Part shown: positions 26,352 to 35,559 of the stretch, one piece after another
Numbering within the stretch: position 1 is the stretch's first letter
How the letters are laid out: every line of letters starts with the position of its first letter
Assembly (NCBI RefSeq): GCF_008312935.1
Contig: NZ_VSZO01000004.1
Coordinates: 1 to 58,592 of the forward strand
DNA from: Roseiconus lacunae
GTDB lineage: Bacteria > Planctomycetota > Planctomycetia > Pirellulales > Pirellulaceae
Length of the DNA stretch: 58,592 nt
Reading direction: 5' to 3'
Notes under the pieces: model-generated
The model's input: the letters and a program-made list of their open reading frames with translations, nothing else
What the model was told of the DNA's origin: nothing
The model's database searches: none
Program-made: the position numbers and the translations under genes

Positions 26352-29300
26352 ATGAAACCTATTCTGCTCACAAGAGTTCTCCTGCTCGCGGCATTTGCCT
26401 GCCTGCCCGTCACCGGTCATGCGGAGAACCTCAAAGCCCTTTTTCTGGGCGATCAAGGCCATCATCAACCGGCCCGTCGCTTTTATGAACTTGCCCCCGC
26501 GATGGAAGCCCGCGGGGTTCAACTGCAGTACACCGAAGACGTCTCGCAGTTGACCGAAGAAAACCTCAAGCAATATGACGCGTTGGTGCTATACGCCAAC
26601 ATCGACAACCTGGATCGTCAGTACGCCGACGGCTTGATGGCATACGTCGAAAACGGCGGCGGATTCGTACCGTTGCACTGCGCCTCGTTTTGTTTTCGAA
26701 ACCAGCCGGACATCGTGGCACTGATGGGCGGCCAATTTCGATCGCACGAAACCGGTGTCTTTCGAACCATCCAAGCTGATCTGACGCATCCAATCCTCGA
26801 AGGCTACGGAGGCTTTGAAAGCTGGGACGAAACCTACGTCCATCACCTGCACAACGAAACCAATCGGACAGTCCTGGAATACCGCGCGACCGATACCGGC
26901 CGCGAACCCTGGACCTGGGTTCGTACCGAAGGTGATGGCCGCGTCTTCTACACCGCATGGGGTCACGACGGACGCACTTGGACCGACCCGGGTTTTCAAA
27001 ATCTTGTCGAACGCGGAATTCGCTGGGCCTCCGGCGATGACCCAGCCAAAGCGGGCGCTTACATGGCCGACCGAGCCTTCGAAGCTCCCGAGATGACCGA
27101 GCTCGCCGGTTCGGATGACGATTTCGAGTTCGTCGATGTCGGCAACAAAATCCCGAACTACACGCCGTCGAAGCAGTGGGGCACCCAAGGCAAACCGCTC
27201 AGCAAAATGCAGTTGCCTTTGTCACCCGAGAAATCTCAGAACCACTTCGTCGTCCCCGAAGGCTTTCACGTCGAACTATTCGTCAGCGAGCCACAACTGG
27301 GCGGCAAGCCGATCTTTGTCACCTGGGACGAAGACGGTCGCCTGTGGGTTTGCGAAACCTATGACTATCCCAACGAACTCGCCCCCGGCAATAAAGGCCG
27401 CGACAAGATCCGTATCTGCGAAGATACCGACGGCGATTACAAGGCGGACAAGTTCACCGTTTTTGCCGAAGGCCTGAGCATCCCAACCGCATTGGCGTTC
27501 ACCGCCGATGGCGTGCTTGTTCAAAATGGAAACGAAACTCTGCTGTTGACCGACACCGATGGTGACGACGTGTCTGACCAACGCGAGGTCGTGATCACGG
27601 GCTGGGAACTAGGCGACACCCACGGCGGCGTTAGTAACTTTCAGTACGGTTTGGACAACTGGATCTGGGCGATGCAAGGTTACAATAACTCGCGCCCCGT
27701 CGCCCGCGGTGAGGAGCAAGGCCGATTCCGAATGGGCTTTTTCCGCATGCGTCCCGATGCCACGGAAGTCGAATTCATTCGTTCGACCAATAACAACACG
27801 TGGGGACTGGGGATCAGCGAGGAAGGCCTGATTTTTGGCTCGACCGCCAACGGAAACCCTAGCATCTACATGCCGATCCCGAACCGCTACTACGAAAGCG
27901 TTCGCGGTTGGGCTCCCTCGCTGACGCTTTCCTCGATCGCCGACACGAATGACTTCGAACCGATCACCGACAAGGTTCGTCAAGTCGACCACCACGGTGG
28001 ATACACCGCCGGTGCCGGCCACGCCCTTTACACCGCGCGGGAGTACCCGCAGGAGTACTGGAATCGCATCGGATTCGTCGCCGGTCCGACGGGCCACCTG
28101 GTCGGTTCGTTTGTTCTCAAGCCCGACGGATCGGACTTCCATTCGACCAGCCCCTTCAACCTGATCGCCAGCGACGACGAATGGTCCGCACCGATCATGG
28201 CCGAAGTCGGTCCCGACGGGAATGTTTGGGTCGTCGATTGGTACAACTACATCGTCCAGCACAACCCAACGCCACAGGGATTTGAAACCGGAAAGGGCAA
28301 CGCCTACGAAACCGACCTGCGTGATAAAAAACACGGCCGTGTCTATCGCGTCGTTCCCAACGAAAAACCGGCCAAACCAGCCGTCGCATTGAGCGATGCC
28401 AGTGCCGCCGACTTGGTCGACGCGCTGAAGAACCCGACCATGTTGGTGCGAAAGCACGCCCAACGTTTGCTGGTCGAACAAGGCAAGCAGGATGCCGAAA
28501 TCGTCGAAGCGTTGATCGCCTTGGCGAAAGATCAAAGCACCGACGAAATCGGACTGAATGTATCGGCAATCCATGCGTTGTGGACACTGCACGGCCTTGG
28601 TGTTCTCGATGGTTCAAACCAGCAAGCGACCGAAGCTGCGATTGCGGCACTGGGGCACCCTTCGCCGGGTGTTCGCCAAAACGCGATCGCCGTGCTGCCC
28701 AAGGCGGCCGACACATACAGTGCCATTGTCCGGTCTGGCATCCTCGAAGATTCGCACCCGATCGTTCGCTTGTCTGCACTGCTGGCAACAGCGGATTGGG
28801 AGAGCAACGATGCGGCCGGCGCCGCAGTTCTTGGGGCGTTGTCCGATCCACGGAACCTGATCGATCGCTGGATTCCTGACGCGATGACCAGTGCCGCGGC
28901 CGCCCAAGCGGACAGTTTCTTGTCGGGACTCGCTTCGCTGAATCTCAGTGCCGACGGAAGCTACCGTGCGAAGCAACTGGAGATCATCTCGATCGTCGCA
29001 GACCACTTCGTCCGCGGTGACGATGCCGGTCAAGCCCCCGCCGTTCTGGCAAGCCTGACCGATGCCTCACCAGAAGTCTTGCAAGCGGTCATCACGGGTA
29101 TGAATCGCGGCTGGCGAAATGACAATCAAGTCAACTTGACCGCCGACGTCGAAGCGAAACTTGAAAACGTTTTCAAGCAAGCCGACAACTCCAGCCGTGG
29201 CCAACTCGTTCGCCTGGTCGAACGCTGGGGAAGCGAGCGTCTGGCTAAATTCGGTGACGAAATCGCCGATCAATTCCTCGACAAAGTTGAAGACGAATCG

Positions 29301-30725
29301 CTGTCGACCGAACAGCGCGTCGCGGCTGCAAAGGAGTTGGTTGACTTTCGTCCGGAAAGCGACGACGTCGTCGAAGACTTGTTCGAGCTGATCAACCCGC
29401 AGACGGCACCCGATGTCGCCACCGGACTTTTGAATGCCGTCTCGCAAAGTCGATCCGAAGCAGCTTCGGAAATTATCGTCGAAGAACTCGCCGCGATGAC
29501 ACCTTCGTTAAAGACCGTCGCGATCCGTGGCCTGCTTTCGCGGCCAAGCTCGACGATGGCACTCCTCGATGCCGTCGAAGCGGGTGACTTGCCGCTGGCC
29601 GACTTGGCGCTTGATCAACAACAAGCCCTCGCCTCGCACCCCGATCGCCGTATCCGACAACGGGCCGGCAAAGTCCTCTCGCAAGGTGGTGCACTTCCGA
29701 GTGCCGACCGGAAAAAAGTGCTCGACGAATACGCCGCCGCGGCCGAACACAAGGGTGATGCCGCAATCGGGAAGCAACTGTTCGTCAAGAACTGTGCCCA
29801 ATGTCACGTCCATAGTGGCGAGGGCAATGCGGTCGGTCCCGACTTGACCGGAATGGCAGTTCACCCCAAGGAAGAATTGCTCGTTCACATCTTGGATCCC
29901 AGCCGAAGCGTCGAAGGTAACTTTCGTGCCTACAGCGTTCTGACGGTCGATGGTGTGATCATCAGCGGGATGCTGGCTTCGGAATCAAAGACTGCGATCG
30001 GGCTGTTCGACACCCAAGGTAAACCTCAAACGGTGCTGCGTAGCGACATCGAAAAACTGGTCGCCTCGCGAAACTCGATTATGCCCGAAGGCTTCGAGAA
30101 AACACTGTCGGTCGAACAGATGACAGACTTGTTGGAGTTCCTGACCCAGCGTGGCAAGTTCACCCCGCTAGACCTGCACAAGGTCGCAACGGTGGCAAGT
30201 GACAAGTCCATGTTTGTGAACCCCAACAGTCCCGCCGAACGATTGACGTTCCGTGATTGGTCCCCAAAAACCTTCGAAGGCGTGCCCTTCAAATTGATCG
30301 ATCCGGAGAACCAACAGGTTCCCAATATCGTGGTGCTTTATGGATCGAACGGTCCGATCGCCAACAAGTATCCGAAGAGCGTTTCGTTACCCGTCAGCGG
30401 ACCGGTCCGGAACATTCACATGTTGAGCGGCGTCGCCGGCTGGGGTTTCCCGTACGGGCCGCGTGATCAACCGGCCCTGATCGTTCGCCTACATTACGCC
30501 GACGGCGAAACAGAAGACCACACGCTTAATAACGGTGAACACTTCGCCGACTACATCCGTCGGGTCGATGTACCGAAATCGAAGTACGCCTTCGATACCG
30601 GCGGCGGACAAATCCGTTACTTAACCGTATCGCCGAAGCGTTCCGAACCACTCGCAGAAATCGAACTGCGTGACGGCACCCCGGAAATCGCCCCGGTCGT
30701 GATGGCAATCACGGTCGAACAATAA
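26352..30725 (+). CDS. ThuA, PVC-type propeller, HEAT and cytochrome c protein
   Basis: A 1457-residue exported protein with a signal peptide (LLLAAFACLPVTGHA). Residues about 25-235 form a ThuA-like domain (LKALFLGDQGHHQPARRFYELAPAMEARGV). Residues about 290-680 are the PVC-type membrane-bound dehydrogenase-like propeller (FHVELFVSEPQLGGKPIFVTWDEDGRLWVCETYDYPNEL). HEAT-like helical repeats follow (to about 1120). A c-type heme site, NCAQCH (C1148, C1151, H1152), is followed by GNAVGPDLTGM with an axial Met candidate. The C-terminal about 170 residues include a further beta-rich region. It is likely a periplasmic redox enzyme acting on sugars or sugar-like substrates, together with the upstream Gfo/Idh/MocA protein. 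Exact substrate unknown. Confidence 0.92.
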   Translation: MKPILLTRVLLLAAFACLPVTGHAENLKALFLGDQGHHQPARRFYELAPAMEARGVQLQYTEDVSQLTEENLKQYDALVLYANIDNLDRQYADGLMAYVENGGGFVPLHCASFCFRNQPDIVALMGGQFRSHETGVFRTIQADLTHPILEGYGGFESWDETYVHHLHNETNRTVLEYRATDTGREPWTWVRTEGDGRVFYTAWGHDGRTWTDPGFQNLVERGIRWASGDDPAKAGAYMADRAFEAPEMTELAGSDDDFEFVDVGNKIPNYTPSKQWGTQGKPLSKMQLPLSPEKSQNHFVVPEGFHVELFVSEPQLGGKPIFVTWDEDGRLWVCETYDYPNELAPGNKGRDKIRICEDTDGDYKADKFTVFAEGLSIPTALAFTADGVLVQNGNETLLLTDTDGDDVSDQREVVITGWELGDTHGGVSNFQYGLDNWIWAMQGYNNSRPVARGEEQGRFRMGFFRMRPDATEVEFIRSTNNNTWGLGISEEGLIFGSTANGNPSIYMPIPNRYYESVRGWAPSLTLSSIADTNDFEPITDKVRQVDHHGGYTAGAGHALYTAREYPQEYWNRIGFVAGPTGHLVGSFVLKPDGSDFHSTSPFNLIASDDEWSAPIMAEVGPDGNVWVVDWYNYIVQHNPTPQGFETGKGNAYETDLRDKKHGRVYRVVPNEKPAKPAVALSDASAADLVDALKNPTMLVRKHAQRLLVEQGKQDAEIVEALIALAKDQSTDEIGLNVSAIHALWTLHGLGVLDGSNQQATEAAIAALGHPSPGVRQNAIAVLPKAADTYSAIVRSGILEDSHPIVRLSALLATADWESNDAAGAAVLGALSDPRNLIDRWIPDAMTSAAAAQADSFLSGLASLNLSADGSYRAKQLEIISIVADHFVRGDDAGQAPAVLASLTDASPEVLQAVITGMNRGWRNDNQVNLTADVEAKLENVFKQADNSSRGQLVRLVERWGSERLAKFGDEIADQFLDKVEDESLSTEQRVAAAKELVDFRPESDDVVEDLFELINPQTAPDVATGLLNAVSQSRSEAASEIIVEELAAMTPSLKTVAIRGLLSRPSSTMALLDAVEAGDLPLADLALDQQQALASHPDRRIRQRAGKVLSQGGALPSADRKKVLDEYAAAAEHKGDAAIGKQLFVKNCAQCHVHSGEGNAVGPDLTGMAVHPKEELLVHILDPSRSVEGNFRAYSVLTVDGVIISGMLASESKTAIGLFDTQGKPQTVLRSDIEKLVASRNSIMPEGFEKTLSVEQMTDLLEFLTQRGKFTPLDLHKVATVASDKSMFVNPNSPAERLTFRDWSPKTFEGVPFKLIDPENQQVPNIVVLYGSNGPIANKYPKSVSLPVSGPVRNIHMLSGVAGWGFPYGPRDQPALIVRLHYADGETEDHTLNNGEHFADYIRRVDVPKSKYAFDTGGGQIRYLTVSPKRSEPLAEIELRDGTPEIAPVVMAITVEQ

Positions 30726-30752
30726 CTGAAGTTCGATCACATTAATCTTTCC

Positions 30753-30791
30753 AAAACGCCTGGTCGCTGCGAAGTGGCCGGGCGTTTTTTT
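30753..30791 (+). terminator. Rho-independent terminator after the ThuA-propeller gene
   Basis: A GC-rich hairpin (AACGCCTGGTCGCT with AGTGGCCGGGCGTT, containing a few G-T pairs) with a GCGA loop, followed by a run of seven T. Confidence 0.85.
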
Positions 30792-30877
30792 ATGCGCCGG
30801 TCGGAACGGTTTGGTATTTTTTTGGGGTCTTGTTCATCGCCAACCCCTGAAATCGAGTGCTTCGACCATCTTAAATC

Positions 30878-30965
30878 TTCGGGTTCGGCTCATCAGCCGA
30901 CGGGCGTTCGCCCCGGTTATTGCTCCGAAACCGTGGCTAACGCCATGCGGCTAATCCTAATTTCA
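30878..30965 (+). repeat. Dispersed intergenic repeat, family 1, copy A
   Basis: Near-identical over about 88 nt to a copy at 46838-46943. It contains small hairpins (GGCTCATCAGCC, GGGCGTTCGCCC) and the family core CCGTGGCTAACGCCATGCGG at 30931-30950. It lies downstream of the ThuA-propeller gene's terminator. Confidence 0.85.
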
Positions 30966-31106
30966 TAGGTTTATGAATCACTAGGCTTAACCAAATGACG
31001 ATCGCGATGGTTCTCGTGCGATCCACCGCGTCTCGAGCCGTCGGCTCACGACGTTCGGGGTATCATCGAGATATCCCAAGCCCCCTCCCCAACGATCGAG
31101 TGCATC

Positions 31107-33179
31107 ATGGTCCAACGATTCTTGCGAACTCGTTGCTCTTCAATACAGTTCGTGACTGTTTTCGTGGCAGCCCACTTCTGCTGTTTCGTTGCGTCGTCTT
31201 TCAACGTCTTTGCCGAGCCGCCGTCCACGCTGTACCGAATCGACGCAAAGTCTCCCGAAGGTCTTCGCCAACTCTTTCAACGTGGCGGCGGTCCGTTACC
31301 GATCGTCAGCGCCCATCGTGGCGGCGGCGAAATGCCTGGTTATCCGGAAAACTGCCTCGAAACGTTCGAGCACACGCTGCGTCACGCCTACGCGATGCTG
31401 GAGATCGACCTCCAGGAAACCGCCGATGGGGCTTTAGTACTGCACCATGACGCAACACTCGATCGAACCACCACTGGAAACGGCCCCGTATCCGACCAAA
31501 CACTCGCCGAACTGAAACAGCTATTCCTCAAAGACGTCGACGGCAACGTCACGTCCTATCGCATGCCAACGCTGGAAGAAACCTTGCAGTGGGCACGGGG
31601 CAAAACGATCTTGATCTTCGACAAAAAGAAAGTCTCTGTCGAACGGTGTGTGCAAGAAATCCAGCGGCACCAAGCACAAAGCTATGCGATGGTGATGGCT
31701 TACAGCATCGACGAAATCAAGCAGTGTCACCGACTTGATTCAGACATCATGATGGAAGTCATGATCGGAAACGACAAACGATTCGATCAGTTTCAACAAA
31801 GCGGGGTGCCGTTTGATCGAGTGGTCGCATTTGTCGGACACCAACCTCCGACCGACCAAGCCTTGATTGAGCGTTTGCACGGCGAACGTGTGTGCTGCAT
31901 CGCGGGAACATCACGCAACTTGGACAAGCCCCTCAAAGACCTATCCAATCAAGACGATCCTTCCGCCAAAAAGAAAACCGAACTGCAATCGAAGTATCAG
32001 GAACGCCTCGATTTCGGCGTTGATTTGATCGAAACCGACTTGCCCGTCGAAGTCTCCACCCTGCTCGGCTTGACCGATCAAGTTCCCGACGCCAAACGCC
32101 GTTTTTTCATTCCACGATCAGAGCATGCCCCAGAGTCAAACCACAACTCGCATCATCAACTCGAACGGATCCAAGTTTCAGACGATGGCACCCACTTCGT
32201 CGGTAAAGATTCCGGAGCCAAATTTCGACCTTGGGGCTACAACTTCGTTGGCGAATTCGGGCAGATCGTCGAGGAATACTGGGACGAGAATTGGGCGTCA
32301 CTGGAAGAAGACTTTCGTGAGATGAAGCGACTCGGTGCCAATGTTGTCCGCCTGCACTTGCAAGTCGGCACCTACATGCAATCTCCCAACGAAGTTGACC
32401 ACCACCAACTCCGGCGTCTCGCATCGGTTTTGGACTTGGCCGACCGAACCGGTCTTTACCTGGATTTGACTGGGTTAGGCTGCTATCACCTCGATCAAGT
32501 GCCGGATTGGTTTGCCGAGTCAAACGAACGACAGCGGTGGGAGACGCAGGCCAACTTCTGGGAGGCGATCGCCAAAACTTGTTCGGGGCATCCGGCAGTG
32601 TTCTGTTATGACCTGATCAACGAGCCTGTCTTGGGCCCGCCCAAAGACGGCGAACATCCGTGGCTGTTGGGTGAGTTGGGCGGCCAATACTTTGTCCAGC
32701 GGATCAGCCATCGAGGAGACGCCTCGTCACGCCAAGATATCGCGGCCGAGTGGGTCAACCGAATGGTCACTGCGATTAAGAAGCACGACTCCGAATCCAT
32801 GATCACGATCGGTGTGATCCCCTGGGCTCATGTTTGGCCCAACGCCAAGCCGCTGTTTTATTCCGCCCCGATCGCCGATCAATTTGATTTCGTCAGCGTT
32901 CATTTCTATCCGCAAACCGGGGAAGTCGACAAAGCGATCGAGGCATTGGCGGTCTACGACATCGGGAAACCACTTGTAATCGAAGAAACGTTTCCGCTGA
33001 AGTGTTCACTGGATGAATTCGATACGTTCATCAAACGAAGCGAAAAAATCACCGAAGGTTGGATTGCGCATTATTTCGGTCGCACGATCGAGCAGCATCG
33101 CGCCGGCGCCGAACCCGTCGGGCCAATCGCGGCACAGTTCCTCGAGTACTGGTCATCAGCAATCGATACCAACGAGTAA
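31107..33179 (+). CDS. Exported GDPD and GH5-like fusion protein
   Basis: A 690-residue protein with a signal peptide (MVQRFLRTRCSSIQFVTVFV onward). Residues about 60-330 are a glycerophosphodiester phosphodiesterase domain with HRGGGEMPGYPENCLETF (H70, R71, E82, N83), LEIDLQ (E99, D101) and HHD (113-115). Residues about 345-685 are a TIM-barrel resembling glycoside hydrolase family 5: FRPWGYNFVGEFG, DLINEP (E506 as acid/base) and VIEETFPL (E626/E627 nucleophile region). The combination of a phosphodiesterase with a glycosidase in one exported chain is unusual. It could degrade glycerophospho-linked glycans such as teichoic-type or glycolipid headgroup material; this is inference. Confidence 0.85.
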   Translation: MVQRFLRTRCSSIQFVTVFVAAHFCCFVASSFNVFAEPPSTLYRIDAKSPEGLRQLFQRGGGPLPIVSAHRGGGEMPGYPENCLETFEHTLRHAYAMLEIDLQETADGALVLHHDATLDRTTTGNGPVSDQTLAELKQLFLKDVDGNVTSYRMPTLEETLQWARGKTILIFDKKKVSVERCVQEIQRHQAQSYAMVMAYSIDEIKQCHRLDSDIMMEVMIGNDKRFDQFQQSGVPFDRVVAFVGHQPPTDQALIERLHGERVCCIAGTSRNLDKPLKDLSNQDDPSAKKKTELQSKYQERLDFGVDLIETDLPVEVSTLLGLTDQVPDAKRRFFIPRSEHAPESNHNSHHQLERIQVSDDGTHFVGKDSGAKFRPWGYNFVGEFGQIVEEYWDENWASLEEDFREMKRLGANVVRLHLQVGTYMQSPNEVDHHQLRRLASVLDLADRTGLYLDLTGLGCYHLDQVPDWFAESNERQRWETQANFWEAIAKTCSGHPAVFCYDLINEPVLGPPKDGEHPWLLGELGGQYFVQRISHRGDASSRQDIAAEWVNRMVTAIKKHDSESMITIGVIPWAHVWPNAKPLFYSAPIADQFDFVSVHFYPQTGEVDKAIEALAVYDIGKPLVIEETFPLKCSLDEFDTFIKRSEKITEGWIAHYFGRTIEQHRAGAEPVGPIAAQFLEYWSSAIDTNE

Positions 33180-33266
33180 GCCGACAACGCGATCCGCAGG
33201 CCCCAGCTTTCCAGTCACCAGCCCAACGCAAGCGAGATCGGCTCACAAACACCGCATCGCAACACC

Positions 33267-33311
33267 TTCACTCTCCCTGCAGGGAGAGTCGGGCCTCCGG
33301 CCCGGTGAGGG
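33267..33311. repeat. Dispersed double-hairpin repeat, family 2, copy A
   Basis: CTCTCCCTGCAGGGAGAG, a perfect palindrome, is followed by GGGCCTCCGGCCC, a second hairpin. It sits between the convergent GDPD-GH5 and DUF58 genes. A related copy is at 55281-55326. Confidence 0.8.
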
Positions 33312-33373
33312 TCTCGCCAACCGTCGACGCTTCACCACTCACGTCGTCCATCAAACCCATCCAACGCCGGCAT

Positions 33374-34291
33374 CTAAAATCGCCCCTGCCGCTGTGTTAA
33401 GTATTCAGTCAACGCGGTGTCGAAAGGCATGCTGGTGTCCAGTGGGACATAATCGATCTGCAGCTTATTACACCCTTCGCGGTAAGCATCCCTGAACTCT
33501 TGCAGGGCAGCCAAGTAGTCGGCGCGAAATCCGGTGGCGTCCACGCTGACCGTCTGCCCAGATTCCGAATCGGTAAACTGAACCGGACCGTCGTACGGAA
33601 ACTCGACCTCGGCGGCGTCCAAGACGTGAAAAACGATCACATCGTGCCCCGCGTGTCGCAATCTTGCGAGTGCAGAAATCGTTTGGTCGATTTGCACCTT
33701 CCAATCCACCGAATCGTCGTCGGCCGGCCAAAGATCGCTGAACAGCATCACCAATGAGTGTTGCTTCAACATCGCGGCGACCTGCGAAAGCGATGCCGGA
33801 ACGTCGGTCGTCCCCTGAGGCTGTAAATTCGAAAGCTGTGCGATGACGTCGCCAAGGTGACCGCGTCTTGATCGTGCGGGGAGCGACGCGTGTAGCTTTT
33901 CGTCAAACGTGATCAGTCCGACCGGGTCTTGTTGCATCAGCATCAGGTACGTCAGGGCTGCCGCCAAACAGGTCACATACTCGAACTTTGTCATCGATTG
34001 ACTTTCGGTGAACCCCATCGACGAGGACAGATCGATGACCAGGTATCCAACCAGGTTGGTTTCCGACTCGAACCGTTTGATAAAGTACTTGTCGGTCTTG
34101 GCATAGACCAACCAATCGATCAGTTTTGGATCATCGCCACGGTTGTAACGTCGGTGCTCGCTAAACTGAACCGAAAACCCTTGAAAGGGACTGCTGTGCA
34201 ACCCTTGCAAAAATCCTCGGACCACCATCCGGGCACGCAAATCCAAACGTTTGATTTGCTGCAACGCTTCCGGCGATAGTGGCGAACTCAT
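33374..34291 (-). CDS. DUF58 domain protein
   Basis: A 305-residue DUF58 protein, a von Willebrand A-like fold that works with MoxR ATPases in metalloenzyme or cofactor maturation and envelope stress. The family pattern is seen in GFLQGLHSSPFQGFSVQFSEHRRYNRGDDPKLIDWLVYAKTDKYFIKRFE, and VIDLSSSMGF is the MIDAS-like DxSxS site. It has no membrane helices, as expected. It begins 10 nt after the moxR gene, so the two are one unit. Confidence 0.92.
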   Translation of the reverse strand: MSSPLSPEALQQIKRLDLRARMVVRGFLQGLHSSPFQGFSVQFSEHRRYNRGDDPKLIDWLVYAKTDKYFIKRFESETNLVGYLVIDLSSSMGFTESQSMTKFEYVTCLAAALTYLMLMQQDPVGLITFDEKLHASLPARSRRGHLGDVIAQLSNLQPQGTTDVPASLSQVAAMLKQHSLVMLFSDLWPADDDSVDWKVQIDQTISALARLRHAGHDVIVFHVLDAAEVEFPYDGPVQFTDSESGQTVSVDATGFRADYLAALQEFRDAYREGCNKLQIDYVPLDTSMPFDTALTEYLTQRQGRF

Positions 34292-34301
34292 TGGGGCAAA
34301 C

Positions 34302-35375
34302 TCATTTCGTCAGCTTTTCCGGTTGCGGTGGCTGAATGTCATCGATCAATCGGCGAACCACCGAATCGCTATCCATCCCCTCGGCCGTCGCTTGGAAGTT
34401 AGTGCCAAGCCGATGCCGTAGCACGGGCAGCGCGATCCGCCGCACGTCACCGATATCAACGCTAAATCGTCCATCCATCGCCGCGATCGCTTTTGCACCG
34501 GCGATCAAGTTTTGGCCGGCGCGAGGTCCGGCACCAAAGTCGACCAATTCGCGAACATACTTGGGCGCCGAAGTGTCCGAAGGACGTGTCGCCCGCACCA
34601 GCGATGTCACATACTTGATTACAAACGGATTGACGGCCACGCTCGTGACCAATTGCTGCACATTGAGAATCGCCCGTGCCGAAAGCACCTTGTTCACCGA
34701 CGGTGTTTCACCACGCGTGGTTGCTGTCAGGATTTGTTCTTCTTCGGCAGCCGAAGGATAGTCCAGCTTGATGTTGAACATGAACCGGTCAAGCTGCGCC
34801 TCGGGCAACGGGTAGGTGCCTTCTTGTTCGATCGGGTTTTGTGTCGCGATGGTAAAGAACGGCTTGGGCAACTGGTACGTTTCCCGTCCGACGGTGACCT
34901 GTTTCTCCTGCATCGCTTCAAGCAGCGCGGCCTGTGTCTTCGGAGGGGTCCGGTTGATTTCGTCGGCCAACAAAATGTTGGTGAAGATCGGGCCTTCGAC
35001 AAAACGAAATTGCCGTTTTCCGCTTTCGTCTTCTTCAAGCACCTGGGTGCCGGTGATGTCCGACGGCATCAAGTCGGGTGTGAACTGAATCCGCTTGAAC
35101 GAAACATCCAGGATGCTCGCCAACGTGCTCACAATCAACGTCTTTGCCAAACCGGGGACGCCTTCGAGCAAGCAATGCCCTTTGGTGTAAATCGACGCCA
35201 GCAGTTGCTCGATCGTTTCATGCTGGCCGACGATGACCTTGGCCAACTCGGAACGAATCGTCGTCTGGTGATCGGCAAATTCACGCAAGACGTCACCAAG
35301 GTTTCGACCCGAACCCCCAGACGAAGGTTTTCCTGATTTCCCTGGCGGCGGAGGAGGTGGCGTTGACGCGTTCAC
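34302..35375 (-). CDS. MoxR-family AAA ATPase
   Basis: A 357-residue AAA+ ATPase of the MoxR/RavA branch. Walker A is EGVPGLAKTL and Walker B is ILLADEINRTPPKTQAALLEAMQE, both typical of the family; TIATQNPIEQEGTYPLPEAQLDRFM is the sensor 1 region. The first about 25 residues are Pro/Gly/Ser-rich. GTG at 35375 is the assigned start. These ATPases act as chaperones for proteins containing von Willebrand A-like domains, here the DUF58 product of the next gene. The BatA/BatB membrane proteins that usually follow are missing. Confidence 0.95.
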   Translation of the reverse strand: MNASTPPPPPPGKSGKPSSGGSGRNLGDVLREFADHQTTIRSELAKVIVGQHETIEQLLASIYTKGHCLLEGVPGLAKTLIVSTLASILDVSFKRIQFTPDLMPSDITGTQVLEEDESGKRQFRFVEGPIFTNILLADEINRTPPKTQAALLEAMQEKQVTVGRETYQLPKPFFTIATQNPIEQEGTYPLPEAQLDRFMFNIKLDYPSAAEEEQILTATTRGETPSVNKVLSARAILNVQQLVTSVAVNPFVIKYVTSLVRATRPSDTSAPKYVRELVDFGAGPRAGQNLIAGAKAIAAMDGRFSVDIGDVRRIALPVLRHRLGTNFQATAEGMDSDSVVRRLIDDIQPPQPEKLTK

Positions 35376-35559
35376 GATTTGCGGCGAACCCTTGGAAAGT
35401 TAAAGTGATGATCGTTGACGCTTGGGCTTCAACTCAACGGTGCCGCGATTCGGCACAGGCAATTTAACGCCCGGCTTGGTGACACTCCACCGGACGTCAA
35501 GATAAGATTAGAACAGTCCATCGCTCGACCACTTCAGGACGAATCATTTTAGGATCAAG

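Noticed and set aside
30878..30965. CRISPR-like array
   Set aside because: The repeats are dispersed over 20 kb and not regularly spaced, and no cas genes are present.
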